From: Streptomyces mangrovisoli
GTDB lineage: Bacteria > Actinomycetota > Actinomycetes > Streptomycetales > Streptomycetaceae
Assembly (NCBI RefSeq): GCF_000974985.2
Contig: NZ_LAVA02000003.1
Span: 124,001-188,000, forward strand
DNA length: 64,000 bases
Reading direction: 5' to 3'
Shown here: positions 27,795-36,994 of the stretch, piece after piece
How positions within the stretch are numbered: the stretch's first letter is position 1
Layout: every line of letters starts with the position of its first letter
Program-made: the position numbers and the translations under genes
Notes under the pieces: model-generated
What the model saw: the letters and a program-made list of their open reading frames with translations, nothing else
Databases searched by the model: none
What the model was told of the DNA's origin: nothing

Positions 27795-27819
27795 CCGGTA
27801 AATACCGGTCGAAACCGGT
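27795..27819. promoter_or_regulatory. Palindrome cluster in the ATP-grasp / regulator divergent region
   Basis: CCGGTA-AA-TACCGG (27795-27808) overlaps ACCGGT-CGAA-ACCGGT (27804-27819), two nested inverted repeats. They lie about 100 bases upstream of the regulator gene at 27921, inside a 418-base gap that otherwise shows no gene. An operator for this regulator or one of its paralogues is plausible. Confidence 0.45.
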
Positions 27820-27920
27820 GGCTTACGACGGTGGTGGCCAGGGGAGCCTTGTTGCGGACCAGGTCGTGGCCGCGCATAGTTGCGCTGCGGAAGGCGCAGT
27901 ATCCGGGGGTGAAATGGACG

Positions 27921-28976
27921 ATGGCCGGGCACAGGACGGAGGACCATCCACACGGCGCCGACCGGTTGTGCGACGCCGGGGACCGCGTGTACTCGCGGGC
28001 GGTGCGCCGGGGCCGCGTGGCGCGTGAGGACGCCGAGCGGGTGCCCTGCCTGCTGGAGCTGGCGCTGCTGCACCCCGACCCCGACGACATGGACTGGCTG
28101 GTGCCGACCTCCCCGCAGGAGGTCATGACCCGGCTGCTGCGCGGGGTCTACGACGAGGTCACGGCGAGCCACGGTCGCGTCGGTTCGGCGGTCGCCGCCG
28201 TCGAGTGGTACGCCGGGCTCGGCGGCCGCGTCCAGGCCTCGGCGGCCTCCGCCGAGGGCGCGGGCGCCGCGATCCGGGTCCTCGACGGACTCTCCCGCAT
28301 CCAGGCCGCGATGGACGAGGCGACCGAGGCGTGCACCACCGAGGTGCTCACGGTGCAGCCCGGCGGCATCCGCCGCGAGGACGAGCTCACCGAGGGCCTG
28401 CACCGGGCGCTGGCGCTGCGCGGCCGCGGGGTGCGGATGCGCGACCTGTACACGCATGTCGCCCGGCACGGCCAGGGCCTGCTCAACTACCTGGAGCTGA
28501 TGGGCGACACGGTCGAGGCGCGCACCCTCGACGAGGTGATCGACCGGCTGATCCTCTTCGACCGCACGGTCGCCTTCATCCCCGCCAACTCCGATCGCAC
28601 GATGGCCCTGGAGCTGCGCCACCCGGCGCTCGTCGGCTATCTGCTCACCGTCTTCGAGCGGCTGTGGCGGCTGGCCATCCCGCTGACCGCGCCGCTGCCG
28701 GACACCGGCATCGAGGGCATCTCGCACCGGGAGCAGTCGATCGCCGCGCTGCTGGCGGAGGGCCACCAGGACGCGGTGATCGCCGAGCGGCTCGGCATCA
28801 GCGTGCGCACCTGCCGCGCGCACATCGCGCGCCTGTCGGAGACGCTGGGCGCGGCGAGCCGTACCCAGCTGGGCGTGCGCATCGCGCAGGTGGGCCTGGA
28901 CGGGCCGCCGCGGCCGGCCGGACCCCAGGTCGCCTCGGTCATCCTTCCTGATCGAGGATCCCCGACCGCGCGATGA
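27921..28976 (+). CDS. Transcriptional regulator, TrmB-like sensor plus LuxR-type HTH (paralogue D)
   Basis: A 351-residue protein. ATG 27921 is favoured, GTG 27909 is also in frame. The N-terminus (AGDRVYSRAVRRGRVAREDAERVPCLLELALL, about 18-50) is shared by all four paralogues. The middle (EVLTVQPGG... to FDRTVAFIPANSDRTMALELRHPALVGYLL, about 140-245) has the look of the TrmB sugar-sensor/PLD-like fold. The C-terminal HTH is LuxR-type (SHREQSIAALLAEGHQDAVIAERLGISVRTCRAHIARL, about 268-306). Convergent with paralogue C, the 3' ends overlapping by 38 bases. Effector unknown. Confidence 0.85.
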   Translation: MAGHRTEDHPHGADRLCDAGDRVYSRAVRRGRVAREDAERVPCLLELALLHPDPDDMDWLVPTSPQEVMTRLLRGVYDEVTASHGRVGSAVAAVEWYAGLGGRVQASAASAEGAGAAIRVLDGLSRIQAAMDEATEACTTEVLTVQPGGIRREDELTEGLHRALALRGRGVRMRDLYTHVARHGQGLLNYLELMGDTVEARTLDEVIDRLILFDRTVAFIPANSDRTMALELRHPALVGYLLTVFERLWRLAIPLTAPLPDTGIEGISHREQSIAALLAEGHQDAVIAERLGISVRTCRAHIARLSETLGAASRTQLGVRIAQVGLDGPPRPAGPQVASVILPDRGSPTAR

Positions 28977-29928
28977 GGTAGCCGAGCTGGGCGCGGCTCT
29001 CGCTGCCGAGGGTGGCGGCGAGCTTGGCGATGTGGACCCGGGCGGTGCGCACGTTCATGCCGAGGCGGTTCGCGATGACGGCGTCGGTGTGGCCCTCGAC
29101 CAGCAGGGCGGCGATGGCCCGCTGGCGCGGGGTGACCCCGCCGAGCGTGGGCTGCCGTTCGGCCCGCGGGTACATGGGCGTGGCCAGCCGCCACAGCCGG
29201 TCGAAGGTGGTCACGAAGTAGGCGATCAGCGCCGGGTGGCGGATCTCCAGGGCCAGGCTGCCGTCGGCGTCGGCGGGGATGAAGGCGGCGGCCCGGTCGA
29301 CCACGATGAGCCGGTCGGTCAGCTCGTCCAGGGTGCGGGCCTCGACGTCGCCGCGCAGCATCTCGCAGTTGGCCATGATGGCCAGGGAGTGGCGCTGGGT
29401 GTGCTGGTAGAGGGTGCGGATGCGGCAGCCGCGGTCGAGCAGGGCCTGGTCGCGGGCGCGGGCGCGGGCCCGCGCGAGTTCGGTGCGGCTCTCGTCGTAG
29501 TGGGCGTGCGGCTGGATGCACAGGGTCTCGTGCTCCGCCTCCACCATGGCCGCGGTGATCGCCTCGTTGATCCGGTCGGTGCCGCTGAGCACCGTGAGGG
29601 CCTGGGTGCCCGGCGCGGGTCCGGGCGGTCCGCCGGCCCGCAGCAGCCGCTCGAAGGTCCCCGCGAGCCGTTCCTCGCGCCGCCGTTCGTCGGCGATGCG
29701 GGTCGCCGAGGCGCGCAGCAGCCGGTGCAGTGCGACGGCCGGGTCCACGGGCTCGAGCCGGTGCATGTCGTCGACGGCCGGCTGGAGCAGCCCGAAGTCC
29801 AGCAGACAGGGCGCCTCTTCGGCCCGTGTGACACCGACCCGGCCCTCGTGCAGGGCGAGTTCGTAGAGCTTCTCCCCGGCGGGGCACAGCTCCTCCATGC
29901 CGTGCGGCGCATGCGCCGACGCGCTCAT
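28939..29928 (-). CDS. Transcriptional regulator, TrmB-like sensor plus LuxR-type HTH (paralogue C)
   Basis: A 329-residue paralogue that starts MSASAHAPHGMEELCPAG. GGAGA lies about six bases before the ATG, which also overlaps the stop of paralogue B by four bases. The sensor segment ETLCIQPHAHYDESRTELARARARARDQALLDRGCRIRTLYQHTQRHS contains an unusual run of Arg-Ala repeats. The HTH (TPRQRAIAALLVEGHTDAVIANRLGMNVRTARVHIAKL) is near-identical to that of B, so the two may share DNA targets or form heterodimers. Third gene of a three-gene operon read leftward from 31938. Confidence 0.87.
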   Translation of the reverse strand: MSASAHAPHGMEELCPAGEKLYELALHEGRVGVTRAEEAPCLLDFGLLQPAVDDMHRLEPVDPAVALHRLLRASATRIADERRREERLAGTFERLLRAGGPPGPAPGTQALTVLSGTDRINEAITAAMVEAEHETLCIQPHAHYDESRTELARARARARDQALLDRGCRIRTLYQHTQRHSLAIMANCEMLRGDVEARTLDELTDRLIVVDRAAAFIPADADGSLALEIRHPALIAYFVTTFDRLWRLATPMYPRAERQPTLGGVTPRQRAIAALLVEGHTDAVIANRLGMNVRTARVHIAKLAATLGSESRAQLGYLIARSGILDQEG

Positions 29929-30905
29929 GACAGGTCTCCATCCGGTTTCAGGATGCCCGACTCCGCTATGAGGTAGCCGAGTTGGGCGCGGCTCTCGCTG
30001 CCGAGGGTCGCGGCGAGCTTGGCGATGTGCAGGCGCGCGGTGCGTACGTTCATGCCGAGGCGGTCGGCGATGACGGCGTCGGTGAGGCCCTCCACGAGCA
30101 GGCGGGCGATGGCGCGCTGGCGCGTGGTGACCCCGTCCCGGACGGGCTGGTGCTCGGGGGTGGGCAGCAGCGGCGTGGCCAGCCGCCACAGCCGGTCGAA
30201 GGCGGAGACCAGGAAGCCGACCAGGGCCGGGTGGCGGATCTCCAGGGCGAGGGTGCGGTCGGACTTGCCGGGCACGAAGGCGACGGTCCGGTCGAGCACG
30301 ATCAGGCGGTCGGTGACCTCGTCGAGGGTGCGGACCTCGTAGTCCCCGGTGAGCTGTTCGTAGTGGTCCAGGACGAACGGGGAGTGGCGCTGGGTGTGCT
30401 GGTAGAGCGTGCGTAAGCGGCCGCCCGCGGACAGGAAGCGCTGCTCCTTGGCGAGCGCCTCGGTCAGCGCGGTCTGCGAGCGGCGGCCGGGCTGGATGGC
30501 CAGCGCCTCCTCGTGGGAGTGCTCGATCGCGTCGGTGATGGCGGCGGTGATGTGCTCCAGGCCGTCGAGCACGGTGATCGCGAGCGGGTCGACGCCGGGC
30601 ACCACCTGGGCGTCGATGGTCAGGAACGGGGCAAACACGTCCGCGAGCCGGGTCTCGCGCCGGCGCTGCTGGGCGATCGACTCCTCGATGGTGCCGAGCA
30701 GCCGGGGCAGCACCACGGAGGGGGCCACCGGGCGCAGCTGCCCCGGGTCGGCGCGGTCGTGCTGGAGCAGGCCGAAGCCCAGCAGGCAGGGGGCGTCCTC
30801 GGCGTCGGCGTCCGGCACGCTCCCCTCGCGCAGGGCACGCGCGTAGACACCGCGCCCGGCCTCGCACAGCTCCTCCACCCCGTGGTCGTGCGTCCTCGCC
30901 GTCAC
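29925..30905 (-). CDS. Transcriptional regulator, TrmB-like sensor plus LuxR-type HTH (paralogue B)
   Basis: A 326-residue paralogue with a GTG start (30903-30905), 22 bases after the stop of paralogue A. The order is the same: VEELCEAGRGVYARALREG at the N-terminus, QPGRRSQTALTEALAKEQRFLSAGGRLRTLYQHTQRHS in the sensor, FVPGKSDRTLALEIRHPALVGFLVSAFDRLWRLATPL, then TRQRAIARLLVEGLTDAVIADRLGMNVRTARLHIAKL. The C-terminal ATLGSESRAQLGYLIAESGIL is shared with C. No membrane segment. The effector pocket differs most among the four, which suggests different signals for each. Confidence 0.87.
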   Translation of the reverse strand: MTARTHDHGVEELCEAGRGVYARALREGSVPDADAEDAPCLLGFGLLQHDRADPGQLRPVAPSVVLPRLLGTIEESIAQQRRRETRLADVFAPFLTIDAQVVPGVDPLAITVLDGLEHITAAITDAIEHSHEEALAIQPGRRSQTALTEALAKEQRFLSAGGRLRTLYQHTQRHSPFVLDHYEQLTGDYEVRTLDEVTDRLIVLDRTVAFVPGKSDRTLALEIRHPALVGFLVSAFDRLWRLATPLLPTPEHQPVRDGVTTRQRAIARLLVEGLTDAVIADRLGMNVRTARLHIAKLAATLGSESRAQLGYLIAESGILKPDGDLS

Positions 30906-30927
30906 CCCTGCCGCCCCCCCGTTCGGC

Positions 30928-31938
30928 TCACTGATCCTGGTTCAGGATCCCGGACTGGGCTATGAGGTAGCCGAGCTGCGCCCGGCTGCCGCTGCCCAGG
31001 ACCTGGGCCAGCTTGGCGATATGGGCCCGGCAGGTGCGCACGTTCATGCCCAGGCGGCGCGCTATGGCCTCGTCCACATGGCCCTCCACCAGCAGCTTGG
31101 CGATGGAGTGCTGGATGTCGGTGATGCCGTCGGGCGCGGTCTCGTAGGGGGCGCCGGCGCTCAGCGGCACGGCGCGGCTCCACATGAACTCGAACACCTT
31201 GATCAGGTAGCGGACCAGGCCCGGGTGGCGCAGTTCGAGGGCGACCTGGCGGTCGTCCTGGGTGGGGATGAAGGCGACCGTCTCGTCGCAGATGATGAGG
31301 CGCTCCACCAGCTCGTCGATGGTGCGGTACTCGGCCTTGCCGTCGGCGAACTTCTCCACCCAGGCGATCCGCTCGGGGCTGTGGCGGGCGGTGTGCTGGT
31401 AGAGGGTGCGGATCCGCACGCCGCGCTCGATCAGCGGTTTGTCGCGGTCCAGCGCCTCCACCAGCCGGCGCTCCGGGTGGCGCTGGCTGGGCTGGACGGT
31501 GAGCATCTCGTTCTGGCACTGCGCTATGGCGAGGTCGAGCGCGGCGTTGATGCGGTCGAGCCCCTCCAATACGGTGATCGAATGCGTCGACTCCGTCACC
31601 TGCGCGCTGAGCGCCATGAACGGCTCGAATGCGTCGGCGAGCTCGATGGACAGCCGCCTGCGTTCGGTGATCTCGCGTTCGACGGGGTTGAGCCGCTGGG
31701 CCAGGGCCACCGAGGGGGGAACCGGGCGCAGCCAGCCGGCGTCGTCCGGATCGGGATGGAGCAGGGCGAATTCGATCAGGCAGGGGGCGTTTTCCACGTC
31801 CGCGCGGGCGATACGTCCCGTGCGCAGTGCGTTCGCGTAAAGACGGCCGCCCTCCGCACACAGCTCCGTCACCGCATGGGGATGCGTAGCTTTAGTCCGA
31901 TTCGTTGCCAAATCTCCACCCCCCAGGGTCCTGAACAT
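30928..31938 (-). CDS. Transcriptional regulator, TrmB-like sensor plus LuxR-type HTH (paralogue A)
   Basis: A 336-residue protein, first of three in a leftward operon. The ATG at 31936-31938 lacks a ribosome site. A TTG at 31909-31911, just after GGTGGAG, would start the protein at ATNRTKATHPHA and align better with the paralogues, so the true start may be 27 bases later. Domains are as in the others: N-terminal TELCAEGGRLYANALRTG, sensor EMLTVQPSQRHPERRLVEALDRDKPLIERGVRIRTLYQHTARHS, and LuxR-type HTH near 260-320. It is divergent from the DSVWS-repeat peptide gene and separated from it by only 86 bases, making it the best candidate for that gene's regulator. Confidence 0.85.
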   Translation of the reverse strand: MFRTLGGGDLATNRTKATHPHAVTELCAEGGRLYANALRTGRIARADVENAPCLIEFALLHPDPDDAGWLRPVPPSVALAQRLNPVEREITERRRLSIELADAFEPFMALSAQVTESTHSITVLEGLDRINAALDLAIAQCQNEMLTVQPSQRHPERRLVEALDRDKPLIERGVRIRTLYQHTARHSPERIAWVEKFADGKAEYRTIDELVERLIICDETVAFIPTQDDRQVALELRHPGLVRYLIKVFEFMWSRAVPLSAGAPYETAPDGITDIQHSIAKLLVEGHVDEAIARRLGMNVRTCRAHIAKLAQVLGSGSRAQLGYLIAQSGILNQDQ

Positions 31939-31949
31939 GCAGGAACATG
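31933..31949. promoter_or_regulatory. GAACATG direct repeat in the regulator-peptide divergent promoter
   Basis: GAACATG at 31933-31939 and again at 31943-31949, ten bases apart, one helical turn. The first copy covers the ATG of paralogue A. A same-face binding site that controls both divergent genes is a reasonable reading but is inference. Confidence 0.4.
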
Positions 31950-32024
31950 ATGCACCGATCGTGTGGCCATGACGTGCCCGAATGAGCCATCGTCTTACTC
32001 GACGGGGGAAGAGGGGACCTTCAA

Positions 32025-32261
32025 GTGAGGACGAAGCCGACTATGCGTAAGAGAATGCTTCGCTCGGTGCTTGTCGCCGCCTTCTCCGCCGTTGCGGCCT
32101 TCGCTACGCTGAGTGGCCTTTCGGGCGCCAAGGCGGCGACGCTGGCCGACAGTGTGTGGTCGTCGGCGGCTCCGGCCGACAGTGTGTGGTCGGCGCCGGC
32201 TCCGACCGTGGTGGTCGGTGGCGACACTTCCGACGGCACGGACGACAGCGTGTGGAGTTGA
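32025..32261 (+). CDS. Secreted peptide precursor with three DSVWS motifs
   Basis: A 78-residue precursor. GTG 32025 has AGGGGA seven bases upstream; ATG 32043 is the alternative and also has GAGGAC. The N-terminus MRKRMLRSVLVAAFSAVAAFATLSG is a Sec signal peptide, probably cut at AKA-A. The mature part of about 41 residues contains DSVWS three times: after ATLA, after SAAPA, and as the last five residues before the stop (TDDSVWS). Linkers are Ala/Pro-rich, then Gly/Asp/Thr-rich. There is no Cys, no lanthipeptide-type leader and no LPXTG anchor. The next gene begins one base after its stop. The regularity suggests proteolytic release or modification at each motif, as in repeat-containing signal peptides. 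No known family recognised. Confidence 0.82.
   Translation: MRTKPTMRKRMLRSVLVAAFSAVAAFATLSGLSGAKAATLADSVWSSAAPADSVWSAPAPTVVVGGDTSDGTDDSVWS
32145..32204 (+). repeat. 30-bp tandem repeat encoding ADSVWS units
   Basis: Two head-to-tail copies, 32145-32174 and 32175-32204, share gccgacagtgtgtggtcg and end ggctccg; they encode ADSVWSSAAP and ADSVWSAPAP. A third motif copy (32244-32258) uses different codons (gacagcgtgtggagt), so its peptide sequence is conserved despite nucleotide drift. Confidence 0.9.
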
Positions 32262-32262
32262 C

Positions 32263-32598
32263 GTGACCACTCCTCCTGACGACCGGTCCTTCCGGCGCGA
32301 GATGGCCACGGCCTACCGCTCGGGCTGGCACTTCATCGACCTGGTCACCGCCATCCCCCACAGTGGTGACTCGTTGATGGTGACGGTCTTCGGCGAACCG
32401 GTGGTCGTGACCCGCGACGAGGACGAGGACGTAAGGGCGTACCGGTGCCTGCGCCGGCCGCGCGGAGCGCCGCAGCCCGTGCGGTGCGCCGTACGGTACG
32501 GAATGATCTTTGTGAATCTGGACCAACGAGACCACCGGCTGGCCGAGCCGGACACCTCGGACCTGCGGACCATCTCGGCCACCCCCCGCAGTGCCTGA
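32263..32598 (+). CDS. Rieske-like protein lacking cluster ligands, coupled to the DSVWS peptide gene
   Basis: A 111-residue cytoplasmic protein starting at GTG 32263, with GGAG five bases upstream inside the end of the peptide gene. SGWHFIDLVTAIPHSGDSLMVTVFGEPVVVTRDEDEDVRAYRC resembles the start of the Rieske domain of aromatic-ring hydroxylases (G-W-[YF]-x-V... G-D-x-L-x-V-x-[LF]-G-E-P-[LV]-V-x-x-R-D). After it RCLRRPRGAPQPVRCAVRYGMIFVNL replaces the C-x-H...C-x-x-H cluster loops: no histidine remains in the loop region and the two Cys are wrongly spaced. It is therefore a degenerate, probably cluster-free fold. It could bind or chaperone the peptide or be a remnant. The tight linkage to the peptide gene argues for a joint role. 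Confidence 0.7.
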   Translation: MTTPPDDRSFRREMATAYRSGWHFIDLVTAIPHSGDSLMVTVFGEPVVVTRDEDEDVRAYRCLRRPRGAPQPVRCAVRYGMIFVNLDQRDHRLAEPDTSDLRTISATPRSA

Positions 32599-32641
32599 CG
32601 CGATTCCCCCGTCGTAACAGATCGCTCAGGTGCTTCCCCCC

Positions 32642-32682
32642 GCAGCGGCGTCACCGTGACCTGAACACGGTGACGCCGCTGC
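32642..32682. terminator. Terminator after the peptide/Rieske-like unit
   Basis: A perfect 17-bp stem (gcagcggcgtcaccgtg with cacggtgacgccgctgc, loop acctgaa). It lies between the plus-strand peptide unit and the convergent PPOX gene and can serve both. Confidence 0.88.
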
Positions 32683-32777
32683 AGTTTGCGCGGACATGTC
32701 CGGACTGCGGCGGCTTTCGGCCGCCCGGCGCGCATGGCCGAAAACGGCCACTCGCCCGTCCGGTTCTCCGGTGGATC

Positions 32778-33191
32778 TCAGCCGTGGCCCAGGGCCCGGG
32801 TCAGTTCGATCTCGATCACCACGCGGGACGGGTTCGGCGCCGGCGTGCGCCCGTAGCGCTCGGCGTAGCGGCGCTCCGCCTCCGCCACCCGCGGGCGGTC
32901 GGTCCGGACGAAGGCCCGGCCCTCCAGAGTGGCCCAGCGGCGGCCGTCCACCTGGCACACCGCCACCCGCGCGCTCTCCTCGCCGCAGGCCAGCACATGC
33001 CGCACCTTCGCGCTCGTCCCGTTGGTGATCACCCGCGCCAGCCGCTCCCCGGGGTCGTAGGTCACCCCCACCGGAACCACGTGCGGGCTGCCGTCGGGGC
33101 GCAGGGTGGTGAGGGTGCACAAGTGCTTCTCGCGCCAGAACGCGAGGTACGGGGCGTCGGGCGCGCCCGGATCCTGGGGGTGTGTCGCCAT
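32778..33191 (-). CDS. PPOX-class (split beta-barrel) F420- or flavin-dependent oxidoreductase
   Basis: A 137-residue protein of the pyridoxamine-phosphate-oxidase fold. FWREKHLCTLTTLRPDGSPHVVPVGVTYD (about 18-46) is the usual first beta-hairpin of small actinobacterial F420-binding FDOR-B enzymes; AVCQVDGRRWATLEGRAFV (about 76-94) and the closing SRVVIEIELTRALGH agree with it. It probably reduces an organic substrate with F420H2 or binds haem or flavin; the substrate is unknown. It is convergent with the Rieske-like gene and divergent from clpB, whose operator lies 60 bases from its start. Confidence 0.82.
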   Translation of the reverse strand: MATHPQDPGAPDAPYLAFWREKHLCTLTTLRPDGSPHVVPVGVTYDPGERLARVITNGTSAKVRHVLACGEESARVAVCQVDGRRWATLEGRAFVRTDRPRVAEAERRYAERYGRTPAPNPSRVVIEIELTRALGHG

Positions 33192-33250
33192 GGCCCGGAA
33201 TGTAGCGCGCGATCGGCGCGCGGGAACGCGGAGGAACTTCCTGCTCCAGC

Positions 33251-33271
33251 CTTGAGCGGAATAGACTCAAC
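33251..33271. promoter_or_regulatory. HspR operator (HAIR) upstream of clpB
   Basis: CTTGAGC-GGAATAG-ACTCAAC, 12 of 14 matches to the HAIR consensus with correct N7 spacing. A further CTTGAGT half-site follows at 33285-33291. In Streptomyces clpB is a known HspR target, so this ties clpB to the dnaK operon 15 kb away. Confidence 0.88.
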
Positions 33272-33327
33272 TTTGTGTACGCTGCTTGAGTCAGTAGTGG
33301 GCCTGACGCCAGGAGGAGAACGCGAAC

Positions 33328-35925
<2,598 letters not shown>

Positions 35926-35943
35926 CCCGACGGCCCGCGGCCC

Positions 35944-35982
35944 GCGCCCCGGTCCGCCGCACCGCGCGGCGGCCCGGGGCGC
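35944..35982 (+). terminator. Terminator of clpB
   Basis: Stem of 9 bp, one mismatch, then 7 bp (gcgccccgg-t-ccgccgc with gcggcgg-c-ccggggcgc), loop accgc, starting 18 bases after the stop codon. Confidence 0.75.
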
Positions 35983-36009
35983 GGCCCGCGTACACCGGTC
36001 CCGGACGGC

Positions 36010-36120
36010 TCAGACGCTGCTCATGACCACGTACAGTTCCCAGACCACCCACAGCGTGAAAACGATGCATCCCACCCACAGCGTCCACAGCACCCAGGTC
36101 ACGGGCCTCGGTATGCGCAT
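36010..36120 (-). CDS. Small single-pass membrane protein (36 aa)
   Basis: A 37-codon frame, MRIPRPVTWVLWTLWVGCIV then a second hydrophobic half with four more aromatic residues, ending VMSSV. The start is chosen because GGGAGG sits eight bases upstream; upstream in-frame ATGs (36138, 36195) have no such site. One membrane helix with five Trp residues. It lies between the clpB terminator and the divergent YbjN gene. Function unknown; the strong ribosome site and lack of overlap with other genes support it as real. Confidence 0.55.
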   Translation of the reverse strand: MRIPRPVTWVLWTLWVGCIVFTLWVVWELYVVMSSV

Positions 36121-36248
36121 GGCCGCATCCTCCCGCATCGATCCCGTCCACAGAAGTGGGACAGAAGTCCGACAGGCTCCGTCGGGGCTTGCCACCCCCC
36201 TCCCCGCATGAGGGAGGATGGCGGAATCCGCATGAAGGGAAAAACACG

Positions 36249-36779
36249 GTGAGCATCGACCCGTCCTCGATTCCGAACTTCGGGGGCCAGCCAGAGCCGC
36301 AGCCCCAAGGACCGGCGGGCCCCGTCGTCCCGGATCAGGACCTCGTGAAGCAGCTCCTCGACCAGATGGAGCTCAAGTACGTCGTCGACGACGAGGGGGA
36401 CCTCGCGGCGCCGTGGGAGCAGTTCCGTACGTACTTCATGTTCCGCGGGGAGGCCGAACAGGCGGTCTTCTCGGTGCGGACCTTCTACGACCGTCCGCAC
36501 AAGATCGACGAGAAGCCCCAGCTGCTCGAGTCGATCGACGACTGGAACCGGCGGACCCTGTGGCCCAAGGTGTACAGCCACACGCACGACGACGGCACCG
36601 TCCGCCTCATCGGTGAGGCGCAGATGCTGGTCGGTACGGGCGTCGACCTGAACCACTTCGTCTCCTCCACGGTCAGCTGGGTGCGGGCCGCGATCGAGTT
36701 CGACAAGTGGCTCGTCGAGCAGCTCGGCCTCGAACAGGAGGTCAACGAGGCGGACAAGCCCGAGGACGACGAGGAGTAG
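36249..36779 (+). CDS. YbjN-domain protein
   Basis: A 176-residue cytoplasmic protein starting at GTG 36249. A Pro/Gln-rich linker (about 8-28) precedes the YbjN domain: LVKQLLDQMELKYVVDDEGDLAAPWEQFRTYFMF, then the FYDRPHKIDEKPQLLESIDDWNRRTLWPKVYS helix and the beta strands VRLIGEAQMLVGTGVDLNHF. The fold resembles type III secretion chaperones, and family members modulate stress and motility in other bacteria by protein binding. It ends in an acidic tail (DKPEDDEE). No operon partner. Confidence 0.88.
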   Translation: MSIDPSSIPNFGGQPEPQPQGPAGPVVPDQDLVKQLLDQMELKYVVDDEGDLAAPWEQFRTYFMFRGEAEQAVFSVRTFYDRPHKIDEKPQLLESIDDWNRRTLWPKVYSHTHDDGTVRLIGEAQMLVGTGVDLNHFVSSTVSWVRAAIEFDKWLVEQLGLEQEVNEADKPEDDEE

Positions 36780-36861
36780 ACCTCCTCGCCAGGAGCCCGC
36801 GCGGAGCCCACGGAGGTTCGCGCGCGAGCACGCCAGGGCGCGCGCCCGCACGGACGCAGCG

Positions 36862-36910
36862 GAGCCCGGCCAGGGCACCGGCCACCACGGCCGCGTGCCG
36901 GGCCGGGCTC
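36862..36910. terminator. Long imperfect hairpin between YbjN and aminotransferase genes
   Basis: Outer arms gagcccggcc and ggccgggctc pair perfectly, with further pairing inside (gggcac with gtgcc). It lies between convergent genes and could serve both. Confidence 0.5.
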
Positions 36911-36994
36911 ACGCGTTTTCCGCCGCCCGGACTTCCGGCTCCCCGGGCTTCCGGCTCCCCGGGTCCCGGGTCTTGCGGGCCGCGCGGCCCCAGG

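Noticed and set aside
28939-30867. A 642-codon frame joining two LuxR/TrmB-like regulators
   Set aside because: The upstream part is out of frame with paralogue B and is Arg/Pro-rich noise; paralogue C starts at 29928 with its own ribosome site and ATGA overlap.
32021-32239. Minus-strand frame opposite the DSVWS peptide gene (repeats of DDHTLSA)
   Set aside because: It only mirrors the 30-bp repeat on the other strand, lacks a ribosome site and ends without any recognisable feature. The plus strand has a signal peptide and a coupled downstream gene.
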